Numbered from the stretch's first letter, positions 45,608 to 55,590 are shown. The stretch: 64,000 nt of DNA from Confluentibacter flavum (GCF_002843175.1 NZ_PJEO01000011.1:150400-214399), one strand, 5' to 3'. Numbers and translations: made by a program. Notes: generated from the sequence alone by a model not told the origin.

Positions 45608-47386
45608 ATGAAATATAAGCTTACCTTGGTTTTGGCAATTGTCTTTAGCGTTATAAATGCACAAACAGCCCAAAAATATCACGAATGGGCATCCACACCA
45701 CCTCTTGGGTGGAACAGTTGGGATTGTTTTGGAACAACCGTTACCGAACAGCAAATAAAAGAACAGGCAGATGCGATGGCAAAATACCTTTTACCAAGCG
45801 GATACAACTATCTCACAGTGGATATTCAATGGTATGAGCCTGAATCAAAAGGACATTATTACGACTCGAAGGCAATACTTACCATGGATGAATATGGCCG
45901 CTTAACGCCAGGTTTGAAAAAATTTCCTTCGGCTGCAGATGGAAAAGGGTTCAAACACCTTGCAGACTATGTACACTCCAAAGGACTGAAATTCGGAATT
46001 CATATTATGCGCGGAATTCCTCGTCAGGCTGTCGAAAAAAATACACCTGTACTCGGGACAAACGTAAAAGCTCAGGATATTGCCATTAAAAACTCTACCT
46101 GCGGTTGGAATCCTGATATGTACGGCGTTGATGCTAATAGCCCTGAAGGTCAGGCTTACTATAATTCCATTGTGCAGATGTATGCCGACTGGGGAGTGGA
46201 TTTTATCAAGTGCGACGATATTTCACGCCCTTACGATGATGTGCAAAAGACCGAAATTGAAGCTCTTCGCAAAGCAATAGATAAAACCGGTCGACACATT
46301 CTGTTAAGTTTGTCGCCGGGAGCAACGCCGGTTAAAATGGGCGAGCATGTTATGAATCATGCTAATATGTGGCGTATCACCGATGATTTTTGGGATCGAT
46401 GGGGATTGTTGAAAGGTATGTTTGAGCGAATGGATGTGTGGACACCTTTTCGTGGACCCGGACATTTCCCCGATGCCGATATGTTACCCATTGGTACTGT
46501 TGAATTCAACCGCCCAACCAATTTCACCAAAAACGAACACTATACGCTTATGAGCCTTTGGGCTATTGGTCGTTCACCACTTATTTTTGGTGGAGATATG
46601 ACCAAACTAGACGATTTTACCAAGGAAGTACTCACCAATCCCGAAATGCTCAAAGTAAATCAACACAGCATAAATAACCGTCAGGTGTCGCGCGAAAAGA
46701 ATCTGATTGTATGGACAGCCGATGTGCCTAATAGCAAAGACAAATATGTGGCCCTCTTCAATGCGCAAAGCAAGGGAGAGAATGTTGATTTCAACAATGC
46801 CGATTATGTCAGTCCAATAATTGCAGGCAAAGGAAGTTCACAAAAGATAGAAGTATCGGTAAAAGATGGTAAAAAACTTGTTCTCTTTGTGAAAGATGGC
46901 GGAAATACTAATGATTGGGATCATATCGTTTGGGTCGATCCAGTACTTCACGGCCCCAAAGGCGATTTAAAACTGACTGACCTCAAATGGCTGAGTGCAA
47001 CTTCAGGCTGGGGAGATGCGAATGTCAATCGTACCTGTGATAATAATCCAATTATTATAAATAATGAAACACGAGAGGGAATTGGTGCTCATGCAGAGTC
47101 TGTGATCGTTTATGAATTGCCTGAAGGATATGATTCTTTTACAGCAACCGGCTACGTAACACAGGACATAGGCTCAGTGAATTTTGGAGTTTTGGTTGAT
47201 AAAGGAACATTAAATTTGCCCGACAAGGCCAATGTAAAAGTAAACTTTGAGGACATTGGTATAAAAGGCAAAGTAAAAGTACGCGATTTGTGGAATCATA
47301 AAGATATGGGAACCTTTAAAGGGAGCTTCGAGCGTGAATTGCCACAACATGGTGCAGGACTGTATCGGATAACTCCTTTGCGTTAA
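45608..47386 (+). CDS. GH27 alpha-galactosidase with C-terminal NPCBM-type domain
   Basis: 592 residues, signal peptide about 1-18 (INAQ). GH27 barrel: TPPLGWNSWDCFGTTVTE, YLTVDIQWYEP, GLKFGIHIMRGIPRQAV, nucleophile D203 in FIKCDDIS, acid/base D260 in WRITDDFWDRW, then LWAIGRSPLIFGGD. After an all-beta domain comes an NPCBM-like module (LKWLSATSGWGDANVNR, GIGAHAESVIVYELPEGYDSFTATGYV). The longer IMRGIPRQAV loop and the lack of the usual MGLYS motif place it in the bacterial branch, which includes alpha-galactosidases and beta-L-arabinopyranosidases; alpha-galactosidase is the default call. Confidence 0.9.
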   Translation: MKYKLTLVLAIVFSVINAQTAQKYHEWASTPPLGWNSWDCFGTTVTEQQIKEQADAMAKYLLPSGYNYLTVDIQWYEPESKGHYYDSKAILTMDEYGRLTPGLKKFPSAADGKGFKHLADYVHSKGLKFGIHIMRGIPRQAVEKNTPVLGTNVKAQDIAIKNSTCGWNPDMYGVDANSPEGQAYYNSIVQMYADWGVDFIKCDDISRPYDDVQKTEIEALRKAIDKTGRHILLSLSPGATPVKMGEHVMNHANMWRITDDFWDRWGLLKGMFERMDVWTPFRGPGHFPDADMLPIGTVEFNRPTNFTKNEHYTLMSLWAIGRSPLIFGGDMTKLDDFTKEVLTNPEMLKVNQHSINNRQVSREKNLIVWTADVPNSKDKYVALFNAQSKGENVDFNNADYVSPIIAGKGSSQKIEVSVKDGKKLVLFVKDGGNTNDWDHIVWVDPVLHGPKGDLKLTDLKWLSATSGWGDANVNRTCDNNPIIINNETREGIGAHAESVIVYELPEGYDSFTATGYVTQDIGSVNFGVLVDKGTLNLPDKANVKVNFEDIGIKGKVKVRDLWNHKDMGTFKGSFERELPQHGAGLYRITPLR

Positions 47387-47526
47387 GATAATAGTTTTCT
47401 ACAAGGAGATGTAAAGGCTAAATAAATCATCAAAAAATAACACCATAGATAGACATAATTAAGAATAACTTATCGATAAATGAATCCCCATATTCATAAT
47501 ACAATTAGAAATATATACACAACAAA

Positions 47527-48293
47527 ATGAACAGCTTTAATTCACACATGAAAAATTATTTTGCAAAACAAATAGTATTCGCATTTATACTATTTATAAG
47601 CTTTTTTTCAGGCAATGCGCAAAACGGGATGGAAAGAAAGCAATTGTTTGATTCTGATTGGAAATTCTTTTTGGGCGATGCCCCTGAAGCCAAAGCAGAT
47701 GATTTCAATGATTCAAGCTGGCGCAAACTTGATTTACCGCATGATTGGAGCATAGAAGGACAAATTGATCCTCAAAACCCTACAGGTAAAGGTGGCGGTT
47801 ATTTTCCGGCAGGAATTGGCTGGTACCGAAAAACTTTTCAAGCATCCAGTGAGTGGCAAGACAAAATCGTTTCCATTTATTTTGAAGGTGTTTATATGAA
47901 CTCCGAAGTATTTATCAATGGAAAATCATTGGGTATTCGTCCATACGGTTATTCGTCTTTCTTCTATGACCTGACACCACATCTTCATTTCGATAAAGAA
48001 AACGTCATAGCGGTTCGAGTTGATAATTCACAACAGATGAACAGTCGATGGTATAGTGGTTCGGGTATTTATCGCCATGTTTGGGTGACGGTTACAAATC
48101 CGGTACATGTGGCACATTGGGGCGTTGGTATATCAACTCCAGTTGTTTCCAACAAAAAGGCAACAGTCGTAAAGCATGGAAGGGACGTGCTCTGGTAGTA
48201 GTAAAAAGCAATTATGAGGCGGGTGAAATTAAATTATCGGTAACATCGCCCACTTTAGAAGAATCTGCAATAAATATCAAAATGGTTAAATAA
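47527..48293 (+). pseudogene. GH2 glycosidase broken by a large internal deletion
   Basis: The first 223-residue frame (47527-48198) has a signal peptide and an intact GH2 sugar-binding domain (FDSDWKFFLGD, DLPHDWSIEG, WYRKTFQ, VYMNSEVFINGKSLGIRPYGY, RWYSGSGIYRHVWV). It then breaks at about 48160-48180. From there another frame reads KAWKGRALVVVKSNYEAGEI and continues to INIKMVK at 48293, which is the extreme C-terminal end typical of the same kind of GH2 protein (Ig-like tail). The immunoglobulin domain and the TIM barrel with both catalytic Glu residues, perhaps 550 residues, are missing, and the two ends are out of frame. No active enzyme can be made. Confidence 0.85.
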
Positions 48294-48298
48294 TAATA

Positions 48299-50302
48299 AT
48301 GAACAATCAAATGAATAGATTTTTTTTACATATAGTTATTCTTGCACATTTATCAACAGGTGTTGGCGTTGCTCAGGTAATCCACTTAAAGTCTCCAAAC
48401 GGGAAGATTGATATGGCTTTAGAAAGTGGAGCGAAAATCTCATGGTCTGTCAATCATGAAAACACAGAAGTTATTGTTCCTTCGTCCATCTCATTGACAC
48501 TCGATAATGGATTAGTTTTAGGAAACAATGCAAAGATTATTAGTGTTAAAAAGTCAAAAGTCAACACCTCTTTTGTCACACCCATTTATAAAAAGCAAAC
48601 AGTGATAGATGAGTACAATCAGCTCATTATAAGCTTTAAGGGTGATTTTGGTTTGATTTTAAGAGCCTATAACGATGGCGTAGCTTATCGTTTTTTTACA
48701 ACGAAGAAGAGGCAAATCATTATCGAATCTGAGGAAGCTAATTTTAATTTCAGCAAAGACCATAAAGCCTTTGTTCCATATGTGCGCGATCTAAGGGAAA
48801 ATGATATGTATACATCTGCTTTTGAATGCAACTATGTTGAGATTCCTCTTTCCAAATTTGTAAAAGATTCACTGGCTATTTCGCCACTCCTTATCGATTT
48901 GGGAAATGGGAAAAAGGCTGCTATCATAGAAGCTGAACTAGAGAATTATCCTGGAATGTTCTTAACTCGAAATGAGGAAACGCAACAAGGTTTGAAAGGG
49001 GAATTTGCTCATTACCCAAAGGAAGAACGTCTAGGAGGCTTTAATCATATGAACTATATCGTGGTAAAGCGGGAATCTTATATTGCTCAAACACAGGGTT
49101 CCCGAAATTTCCCATGGAGAGCAATAATAATAAGTGAGAACGATAAAGACCTATTGAATAATGATATGGTTCAAAAACTTTCTACACCTTCACAAATCAC
49201 TGATATAAGCTGGATAAAACCAGGTAAAGTAGCGTGGGATTGGTGGAACGACTGGAATATATCGAAGGTTGATTTTAAGGCAGGAATTAATACGGAAACC
49301 TATAAATATTACATCGATTTTGCTTCCAAAAACAACATTGAGTATGTCGTGCTGGATGAAGGCTGGAGTGAAGAGACCAATATGCTGAAAGTGTCACCCT
49401 GTATGGATATCGAAGAACTCATCAACTATGGAAAGCAAAAAAATGTTGGTATTATTCTCTGGGCCTCATGGTATGCCATAAATCAGGTTTTGGATGATGC
49501 TTTTTCCAAATATTCAAAAATGGGAGTGAAGGGCTTTAAGATAGATTTTATAGATCGTGATGATCAAAAAATGGTAAAATCGATTCATGATATTGCTAAA
49601 AAGGCAGCTTCTTATAAGCTCTTTATTGATTACCATGGTGTGTATAAACCCACCGGTATTCAACGAACCTACCCGAATATTGTTAATTTTGAAGGGGTTA
49701 AAGGTTTGGAGAACGTTAAGTGGACACCAAATGAAGATATGCCATATTATGCGACCAGCATCCCCTTCATCAGAATGCTTGCCGGACCTATGGATTATAC
49801 ACCTGGAGCCATGCGTAATACAACAAGAGCAGATTTTCGTCCGAGCAATTCCATGCCGATGAGTCAGGGAACAAGGTGTCATCAATTAGGTATGTATATT
49901 ATTTATGAAGCACCATTGCAAATGATGGCTGATAGTCCTACAGCCTATATGAAAGAGCAGGAAAGCACAACCTTTATTTCTCAGATTCCAACCACTTTTG
50001 ATGAAACAATCGCCCTCGATGGAAAAGTTGGCGAATATGCTGCTCTGGCCAGACGAAAGGATGATAGGTGGTTTGTAGGTGGTTTGACCAATTGGTCGGC
50101 AAGAGAAATTTCGATAGACCTATCTTTCCTGAGCGAGGGAACCTACTCCGCCGAAATTTTTAAAGATGGCATTAATGCAAATAAAGATGCTACAGACTAT
50201 AAACGCGAAATAGTTAATATTACAAGTAACGATAAACTAATTGTAAATATGGCTAATGGTGGTGGTTTTGCAATAATAATTAGTCCTGAAAAACAATTAT
50301 AA
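48299..50302 (+). CDS. GH97 alpha-galactosidase type (retaining)
   Basis: 667 residues with signal peptide (about 1-25, GVAQ). GH97 N-terminal beta-sandwich, then barrel motifs KVAWDWWNDW, YVVLDEGWSE, VKGFKIDFIDRDDQ, FIDYHGVYKPTGIQRTYPN, FEGVKGLE, GPMDYTPGAM, EAPLQMMAD. The retaining-branch nucleophile Asp is present (D416), and the Glu 55 residues later (E471) fits the acid/base; the same spacing (D415/E470) is known for the Bacteroides alpha-galactosidase BtGH97b. Predicted alpha-galactosidase. Starts 6 bp after the broken GH2 gene and probably shares its transcript. A second mechanistic type from the GH97 at 8533. Confidence 0.92.
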   Translation: MNNQMNRFFLHIVILAHLSTGVGVAQVIHLKSPNGKIDMALESGAKISWSVNHENTEVIVPSSISLTLDNGLVLGNNAKIISVKKSKVNTSFVTPIYKKQTVIDEYNQLIISFKGDFGLILRAYNDGVAYRFFTTKKRQIIIESEEANFNFSKDHKAFVPYVRDLRENDMYTSAFECNYVEIPLSKFVKDSLAISPLLIDLGNGKKAAIIEAELENYPGMFLTRNEETQQGLKGEFAHYPKEERLGGFNHMNYIVVKRESYIAQTQGSRNFPWRAIIISENDKDLLNNDMVQKLSTPSQITDISWIKPGKVAWDWWNDWNISKVDFKAGINTETYKYYIDFASKNNIEYVVLDEGWSEETNMLKVSPCMDIEELINYGKQKNVGIILWASWYAINQVLDDAFSKYSKMGVKGFKIDFIDRDDQKMVKSIHDIAKKAASYKLFIDYHGVYKPTGIQRTYPNIVNFEGVKGLENVKWTPNEDMPYYATSIPFIRMLAGPMDYTPGAMRNTTRADFRPSNSMPMSQGTRCHQLGMYIIYEAPLQMMADSPTAYMKEQESTTFISQIPTTFDETIALDGKVGEYAALARRKDDRWFVGGLTNWSAREISIDLSFLSEGTYSAEIFKDGINANKDATDYKREIVNITSNDKLIVNMANGGGFAIIISPEKQL

Positions 50303-50410
50303 ATAGTGGGATTCTTAATCTTAAAGCAATTTTAAAAACAAATACTAATTTCTATTATGAAAAAAAATATCTATTGCATCAATTTCAATTCTCAATTAAT
50401 CTTTTATCCT

Positions 50411-51997
50411 ATGAAAAAAAAAATTAAGTTCATTTTCACCTTCCTTTTTTTGTTTGTTCAGGCCGTTGCTTTGGCGCAAGCCCAAAATCCAATCATTTTT
50501 GCTGATGTGCCTGATATATCGATAATTAGGGTTGGTAAAAATTATTATATGAGCAGTACAACGATGCACATGAACCCCGGCTTGCCGATCATGAAATCTA
50601 CAGATCTTGTCAATTGGAAACTGATCAACTACGCGCATGAAAGTTTGGCAGATATGCCGGAGCTAAATTTAACAGAAGGAAAAAACGCCTATAGTAAAGG
50701 TACCTGGGCAAGTAGTTTGCGCTACCACAACGGCACGTACTATGTAGCCGTTTTTGCACAAACCACCAATGAAACCTATATTTTTACAACGAAAGATATA
50801 GAAAAAGGAGATTGGAAGCGAATTTCTTTTAAGCCCGCACTTCATGACCTTTCCTTGTTTTTTGATGATGATGGCAAGAATTATGTAATTCATAACGCCG
50901 GCACACTAAAAATTATGGAATTAAATGAGGATCTGACAGGAATTAAACAAAGCGTTCCGGAAAGGATTCTCATCGAGAACGCCAACGCCCCATGTGGACT
51001 AAATGTGGGTCTTAATGCTGAAGGATCTCAATTATTTAAAGTAAAAGGGAAATATTATTTATTTAATATTTGCGCGGCACGCGGTGAAATGCGAACTGTA
51101 ATTATACACAGGGCAGATAATATCAACGGTCCTTGGGAAGGAAAAGTTGGCTTACAGGATAGAGGAATTGCTCAAGGAGGATTGATAGACACTCCTGATG
51201 GACGTTGGTTCTCTTATCTTTTTCGCGATTATGCTGCTGTTGGCCGTGTTCCTTATCTCGTTCCTGTCAAGTGGGAAGACGGTTGGCCTGTATTAGGAGA
51301 AAACGGCAGAGTTCCGGAAACATTAGACCTGCCAGCCAGTAAAGGTTTGATTCCGAATTTGGTTGCTTCTGATGAATTCAAGCGAAAAAAAGGACAAGCA
51401 GCACTTCCTTTAGCATGGCAATGGAATCATAATCCGGATAACAAACTTTGGTCAATAGAAGAAAGAAAAGGATTCCTGCGCCTCAAAACAGGAAGAATCG
51501 ACACTGATTTTCTTCAGGCCAGAAACACACTTACACAACGCACTATTGGTCCAACCAGCTCAGCTTCTGTTGCTCTGGATGTTTCCAAAATGAAAGACGG
51601 CGATTTTGCCGGATTCTCAGTTCTCCAAAAAAAGTATGGATTAGTGGGGGTTAAAATTGACGCGGGTCAAAAGTCGATAGTAATGATCACTACTGATAAT
51701 GATAAGCCTGTCGAAGTAAAGCGAATTCCATTGGATCAAGACCAAATTTACTTCAGAATCGATTGCGATTTTACCGGCATGAACGATGAAGCTAATAACC
51801 TTTGGGCTCTTAATGGGAAAGATGAAGCTAGTTTCTTTTACAGTCTTGATGGAAAAGTTTGGCAACCGATAGGTCGACCTTTGAAAATGACCTACGACAT
51901 CCCACATTTTATGGGGTATCGTTTTGGCTTGTTTAATTATGCAACAAAAAATACTGGCGGATATGTAGATTTTGATTGGTTCAGAATTAAATATTAA
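50411..51997 (+). CDS. GH43 glycosidase with C-terminal concanavalin-like domain (GH43_12-like)
   Basis: Start taken at 50411, where a clean signal peptide begins (MKKKIKF..., VALAQAQ); an in-frame ATG at 50357 would add 18 residues. About 528 residues. Five-bladed propeller opening with NPIIFADVPDISIIRVGKNY and YYMSSTTMHMNPGLPIMKSTDLVNW, typical of subfamily 12-like alpha-L-arabinofuranosidases, with Glu in EGSQLFKVKGKYYL as the probable acid. The C-terminal half (SDEFKRKKGQAALPLAWQWN, RTIGPTSSASVALDV, DFAGFSVLQ, VDFDWFRI) is the GH43_C2 beta-sandwich. BoGH43A of the B. ovatus xyloglucan locus has this architecture. GH43 at 52013 follows after 15 bp. Confidence 0.9.
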   Translation: MKKKIKFIFTFLFLFVQAVALAQAQNPIIFADVPDISIIRVGKNYYMSSTTMHMNPGLPIMKSTDLVNWKLINYAHESLADMPELNLTEGKNAYSKGTWASSLRYHNGTYYVAVFAQTTNETYIFTTKDIEKGDWKRISFKPALHDLSLFFDDDGKNYVIHNAGTLKIMELNEDLTGIKQSVPERILIENANAPCGLNVGLNAEGSQLFKVKGKYYLFNICAARGEMRTVIIHRADNINGPWEGKVGLQDRGIAQGGLIDTPDGRWFSYLFRDYAAVGRVPYLVPVKWEDGWPVLGENGRVPETLDLPASKGLIPNLVASDEFKRKKGQAALPLAWQWNHNPDNKLWSIEERKGFLRLKTGRIDTDFLQARNTLTQRTIGPTSSASVALDVSKMKDGDFAGFSVLQKKYGLVGVKIDAGQKSIVMITTDNDKPVEVKRIPLDQDQIYFRIDCDFTGMNDEANNLWALNGKDEASFFYSLDGKVWQPIGRPLKMTYDIPHFMGYRFGLFNYATKNTGGYVDFDWFRIKY

Positions 51998-52012
51998 TAA
52001 CTAAATAAAAAA

Positions 52013-53386
52013 ATGAAACATACCTATAAACTTATAGCGACACTTGTAGCTATCTTAAATTGTTCCATTGGTGAAGCACAAAATCCTATTGTGCAAACCA
52101 ATTATACAGCAGATCCGGCACCAATGGTACATAACGGCACAGTGTATTTGTATACAAGCCATGATGAAGACGATGCCAATGCCGATGGCAAGGGTTTTAA
52201 AATGCTCAATTGGTCACTTTATACATCAACCGATATGGTCAATTGGAAAGACCATGGAATAGTTGCTTCTCTCAAAGATTTTAGTTGGGCAAAGCAAGAT
52301 AATGGTGCTTGGGCAGTTCAGTGTATTGAACGAGATGGTAAATTTTATTTGTATTGTCCCACGCATGGCGGAGGCATAGGAGTTTTGGTTTCAGATAGTC
52401 CTTATGGTCCATTTAAAGACCCTATTGGCAAGAGACTTATCGATTCCGATCATATTTGGAGCGATATCGATCCTACCCCATTTATTGATAAGGATGGTCA
52501 GGCGTATTTGTTTTGGGGAAATCCCGGCTTGTATTACGTAAAACTGAATGAGGATATGACATCCTATTCGGGTGAAGTTAAACAGATACCGAATACTATA
52601 GAATCTTTTGGTAAGCGCGAAGGAGAAAAAAATGACAGACCTACCACTTATGAGGAAGGACCATGGCTGTATAAACGCAATAGCCTCTATTATTTATTTT
52701 TTGCAGCAGGGCCCATACCGGAACATATTGGTTATTCAACCAGTAAAAGTATAACAGGACCTTGGAACTATCAAGGTGTCGTCATGCCTGTACAAGGAGG
52801 TTCTTTTACCAATCATCCCGGCATCATTGATTTTAAGGGAAAGAGCTATTTTTTCTATCACAATGCAGCATTGTCAGGAGGAGGTGGTTTTACTCGTTCA
52901 GTTTGTGTAGAAGAAGCCAGGTTTAATAAAGATGGTTCAATCGTGCAAATGAATATGACAGAAGGTATTAAAAAGAGTTTAAATCCATTAAATCCTTATA
53001 TCAAAACTGAAGCAGAAACCATTGCTTGGTCTGAAGGAGTGAAGTCAATGAACGATGATGTGGTTGGCAATTTTATTATGGCAAAATACAATGACGCTTT
53101 TATCAAAGTAAAAGAGGTGGATTTCCGTAAAAAAGGCGCTTCGAAATTCACGACAAGAATTGGCACAACGCACAACGGAAATGTTTCAATGGAGATACGA
53201 TTGGACGCTAAAGACGGAGAGTTAATAGGAACCGTAAATGTACCAATGACGGAAGGCAATGACCAATGGGCATTACAAACAATTGATGTTAAAAAAGTTT
53301 CAGGAATTCACGATTTATATTTTGTTTTTAAAGGAACAGCCGAGACCAACATAGTGGATTTTGATTATTGGAAATTCTTAAAATAA
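52013..53386 (+). CDS. GH43 glycosidase with CBM6-like domain
   Basis: 457 residues, signal peptide about 1-22 (GEAQ). Propeller: [25 protein letters not shown] with the base Asp in [26 protein letters not shown] with the second Asp, and [20 protein letters not shown] with the acid Glu in EGP. The C-terminal about 130 residues ([41 protein letters not shown]) are a CBM6-type module. Such proteins include alpha-L-arabinofuranosidases, beta-xylosidases and exo-galactanases. It is unlike the two GH43 enzymes in the GH5 array in its active-site loops. A short protein remnant follows at 53389-53517. Confidence 0.9.
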   Translation: MKHTYKLIATLVAILNCSIGEAQNPIVQTNYTADPAPMVHNGTVYLYTSHDEDDANADGKGFKMLNWSLYTSTDMVNWKDHGIVASLKDFSWAKQDNGAWAVQCIERDGKFYLYCPTHGGGIGVLVSDSPYGPFKDPIGKRLIDSDHIWSDIDPTPFIDKDGQAYLFWGNPGLYYVKLNEDMTSYSGEVKQIPNTIESFGKREGEKNDRPTTYEEGPWLYKRNSLYYLFFAAGPIPEHIGYSTSKSITGPWNYQGVVMPVQGGSFTNHPGIIDFKGKSYFFYHNAALSGGGGFTRSVCVEEARFNKDGSIVQMNMTEGIKKSLNPLNPYIKTEAETIAWSEGVKSMNDDVVGNFIMAKYNDAFIKVKEVDFRKKGASKFTTRIGTTHNGNVSMEIRLDAKDGELIGTVNVPMTEGNDQWALQTIDVKKVSGIHDLYFVFKGTAETNIVDFDYWKFLK

Positions 53387-53388
53387 CC

Positions 53389-53517
53389 CGTAGTGCATTT
53401 AGAAAAAAGATGGTCAAACTGCTAAACATTGAAAACACAGCGGGCAATGATGTTACAGGATATGCTGAAATAGAGGTAATTACAGAACAAGAAAGAATTA
53501 AGCCAGTTGTTTCTTAA
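53389..53517 (+). pseudogene. Possible C-terminal remnant of a lost gene
   Basis: An open stretch in a different frame from the preceding GH43 reads RSAFRKKMVKLLNIENTAGN, then DVTGYAEIEVITEQERIKPV and stops at 53517. The KLLNIENT...GYAEIEV pattern resembles the last strands of an F5/8 type C (CBM32-like) domain. There is no start or upstream domain. It may be the tail of a deleted gene. Weak evidence from composition and motif only. Confidence 0.3.
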
Positions 53518-53568
53518 TATTTAAATTTAAAGCAACTGATTTTTCAGAAAAATAAATGCATAAAATAA

Positions 53569-55386
53569 ATGATACAAAAAAAAAGATTTTTAAAAAGTTG
53601 GAAAATAGGTTTTAGAGGAAATTTTTTAATGGTTTTGCTCTTTTCCCTATGGGGTAGTTATTTACAAGCCCAAACAGCAATGATCAATGTTCAATCTCGA
53701 AATTTGACAAGTTTAAATGGTGACTGGCAGGTGATTATAGATCCATTAGGCGCAGGTGACTGGAAAGAGGTCTGGAAGGAAAAAAAGCCTGAAAAAAAGA
53801 CGGACTTTATTGAGCATTCTTTTGATGGAGGCCCTATGTTAAAAGTACCTGGCGACTTTAACTCGCAACTATGTGAACTCACTTATTTTGAAGGCAATGT
53901 TTGGTATAAAAAAGTATTCAATTATAAGTCTGACGCAGAAAAAAGGTTATTTCTCCATTTTGGGGCAGTAAATTATTTGGCAAACGTATACCTTAATGGT
54001 GAAAAAATTGGAAGCCATGAAGGAGGATTTACGCCTTTTCAATTCGAAATTACTGATAAAGTAAAAAATGGAGATAATGTTCTAGTTGTTAAAGTAGATA
54101 ACAGACGTTTAAATAATGGCGTACCTAGTGCGGGATATGACTGGTTTAACTATGGCGGGATTACCCGTGATGTTAATTTAATTGAAACCAACAATACTTT
54201 TATAGAAGATTATTCCATTCAACTAAAAAAAGGCAACTTAAATAACGTATTGGGATGGGTAAAATTAGATGGAACAAAAGCAAAACAAAAGGTAACAATT
54301 AAAATACCAGAGCTTAATAAAGTCTATAAAACAAAAGCAAACGATGACGGTTATGCCAGTGTTGAGTTTGCTTCGAATTTCAGTCTTTGGTCTCCACAAA
54401 ATCCTAAGCGATATAAAGTCATCATTGAAAGTGAAACTGATGTGGTTGTAGATAGTATTGGGTTTAGGAGTATAGAAGTGCAAGGAACTAAAGTAGTACT
54501 GAATAAAAAAGACATTTTTTTGAAAGCAGTAAATATTCACGAAGAGAATCCACTTAAAGGCACTAGGGCACATTCAAAAGAAGATGCCTTGCTACTATTG
54601 AATACTGCCAAAGAATTGGGATGCAATTTGGTTCGTTTGGCCCATTATCCTCACAATGAAAATATAGTCAAGGAAGCTGAAAAAATGGGATTGATGGTAT
54701 GGAGTGAACTTCCCATTTATCAATTCATGCAGTTCTCCGATAGTGTTGTCCCACAAAAAATGGAGACCATGCTCAAAGAGATGGTTAGCCGGGACAAAAA
54801 CCGCAGTAGCGTTATTGTCTGGAGTCTGTCAAACGAAACATATCCGGGTACACCAAACCGAAATGAAGCGCTTGTTGAACTAACTCAAAAATGCAAGACA
54901 TTGGATTCAACCCGATTGATTACCAATGTTATAAATTCGCAATCTTATACGAATAATTCATTCATCGTTAGGGATGAACTTTACAAGTATTCCGATTTGG
55001 TTGCCCTTAACGAATATATAGGATGGTACCTCCCATGGGAAGGAAAACCTGCTGATGTGACATGGGATATCTCTTTTCCTAACAAGCCAGTGTTTATTTC
55101 TGAATTTGGAGGCGAGGCTGTATATGGAAATAATACAAAACCAACAGATGAAGCTGCCAACTGGACAGAAACATATCAGGAGCAAATTTATAAGGATCAA
55201 ATAGAAATGTTCAATACAATTCCCAATTTAAGCGGCGTGTGTCCTTGGCTATTATTCGATTACAGGTCATTGGGAAGGATGAATCAGCTATATCAAAATG
55301 GGTATAATAGAAAAGGGCTGTTATCTGAAAAAGTAGAAAAGAAGAAAGCTTGGTATATTATGCATGATTATTTTAAAACAAAATAA
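53569..55386 (+). CDS. GH2 glycosidase of beta-glucuronidase type
   Basis: 605 residues, about the length of UidA-type enzymes. Signal peptide about 1-35 (LQAQ). Sugar-binding domain (LFLHFGAVNYLANVYLNGEK, GGITRDVNLI), Ig-like domain, TIM barrel with acid/base E423 (VWSLSNE) and nucleophile E512 (ISEFGGEA). Near the C-terminus N580-R-K582-G matches the N-x-K motif that binds the uronate carboxylate in beta-glucuronidases (N566/K568 in E. coli GusA). So a beta-glucuronidase or beta-galacturonidase is favoured over beta-galactosidase. This would suit uronic-acid side chains; sequence alone does not fix which uronate. Confidence 0.85.
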   Translation: MIQKKRFLKSWKIGFRGNFLMVLLFSLWGSYLQAQTAMINVQSRNLTSLNGDWQVIIDPLGAGDWKEVWKEKKPEKKTDFIEHSFDGGPMLKVPGDFNSQLCELTYFEGNVWYKKVFNYKSDAEKRLFLHFGAVNYLANVYLNGEKIGSHEGGFTPFQFEITDKVKNGDNVLVVKVDNRRLNNGVPSAGYDWFNYGGITRDVNLIETNNTFIEDYSIQLKKGNLNNVLGWVKLDGTKAKQKVTIKIPELNKVYKTKANDDGYASVEFASNFSLWSPQNPKRYKVIIESETDVVVDSIGFRSIEVQGTKVVLNKKDIFLKAVNIHEENPLKGTRAHSKEDALLLLNTAKELGCNLVRLAHYPHNENIVKEAEKMGLMVWSELPIYQFMQFSDSVVPQKMETMLKEMVSRDKNRSSVIVWSLSNETYPGTPNRNEALVELTQKCKTLDSTRLITNVINSQSYTNNSFIVRDELYKYSDLVALNEYIGWYLPWEGKPADVTWDISFPNKPVFISEFGGEAVYGNNTKPTDEAANWTETYQEQIYKDQIEMFNTIPNLSGVCPWLLFDYRSLGRMNQLYQNGYNRKGLLSEKVEKKKAWYIMHDYFKTK

Positions 55387-55423
55387 TATACGGCATTAAA
55401 TAATTCATTTAGTAAGATATATT

Positions 55424-55563
55424 TTAGTACATGACAAAAATTGAAGCGTGTCACATTGAGCATTATCGAAAATGAAAATACATTTTTATTTGAAGATAAA
55501 AGCGTAGTTTACGAAAGACTCAAACTGACATCTCAATATATTTTGATTTTTGTCATGTACTAA
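55424..55563. mobile_element. MITE-like palindromic element, 140 bp
   Basis: Perfect 18-bp inverted repeats: TTAGTACATGACAAAAAT at 55424-55441 and its reverse complement at 55546-55563. The interior is also partly palindromic (TGTCACATTGAG near the left, CTCAAACTGACA near the right), so the whole unit can fold into one long hairpin. TAAGATA occurs on both sides (55413-55419 and 55564-55570) and could be a target duplication, though it is 4 bp away from the left end. No coding capacity. It lies between two operon genes. Confidence 0.7.
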
Positions 55564-55590
55564 TAAGATAAATCCAAATATCAAAGAATA

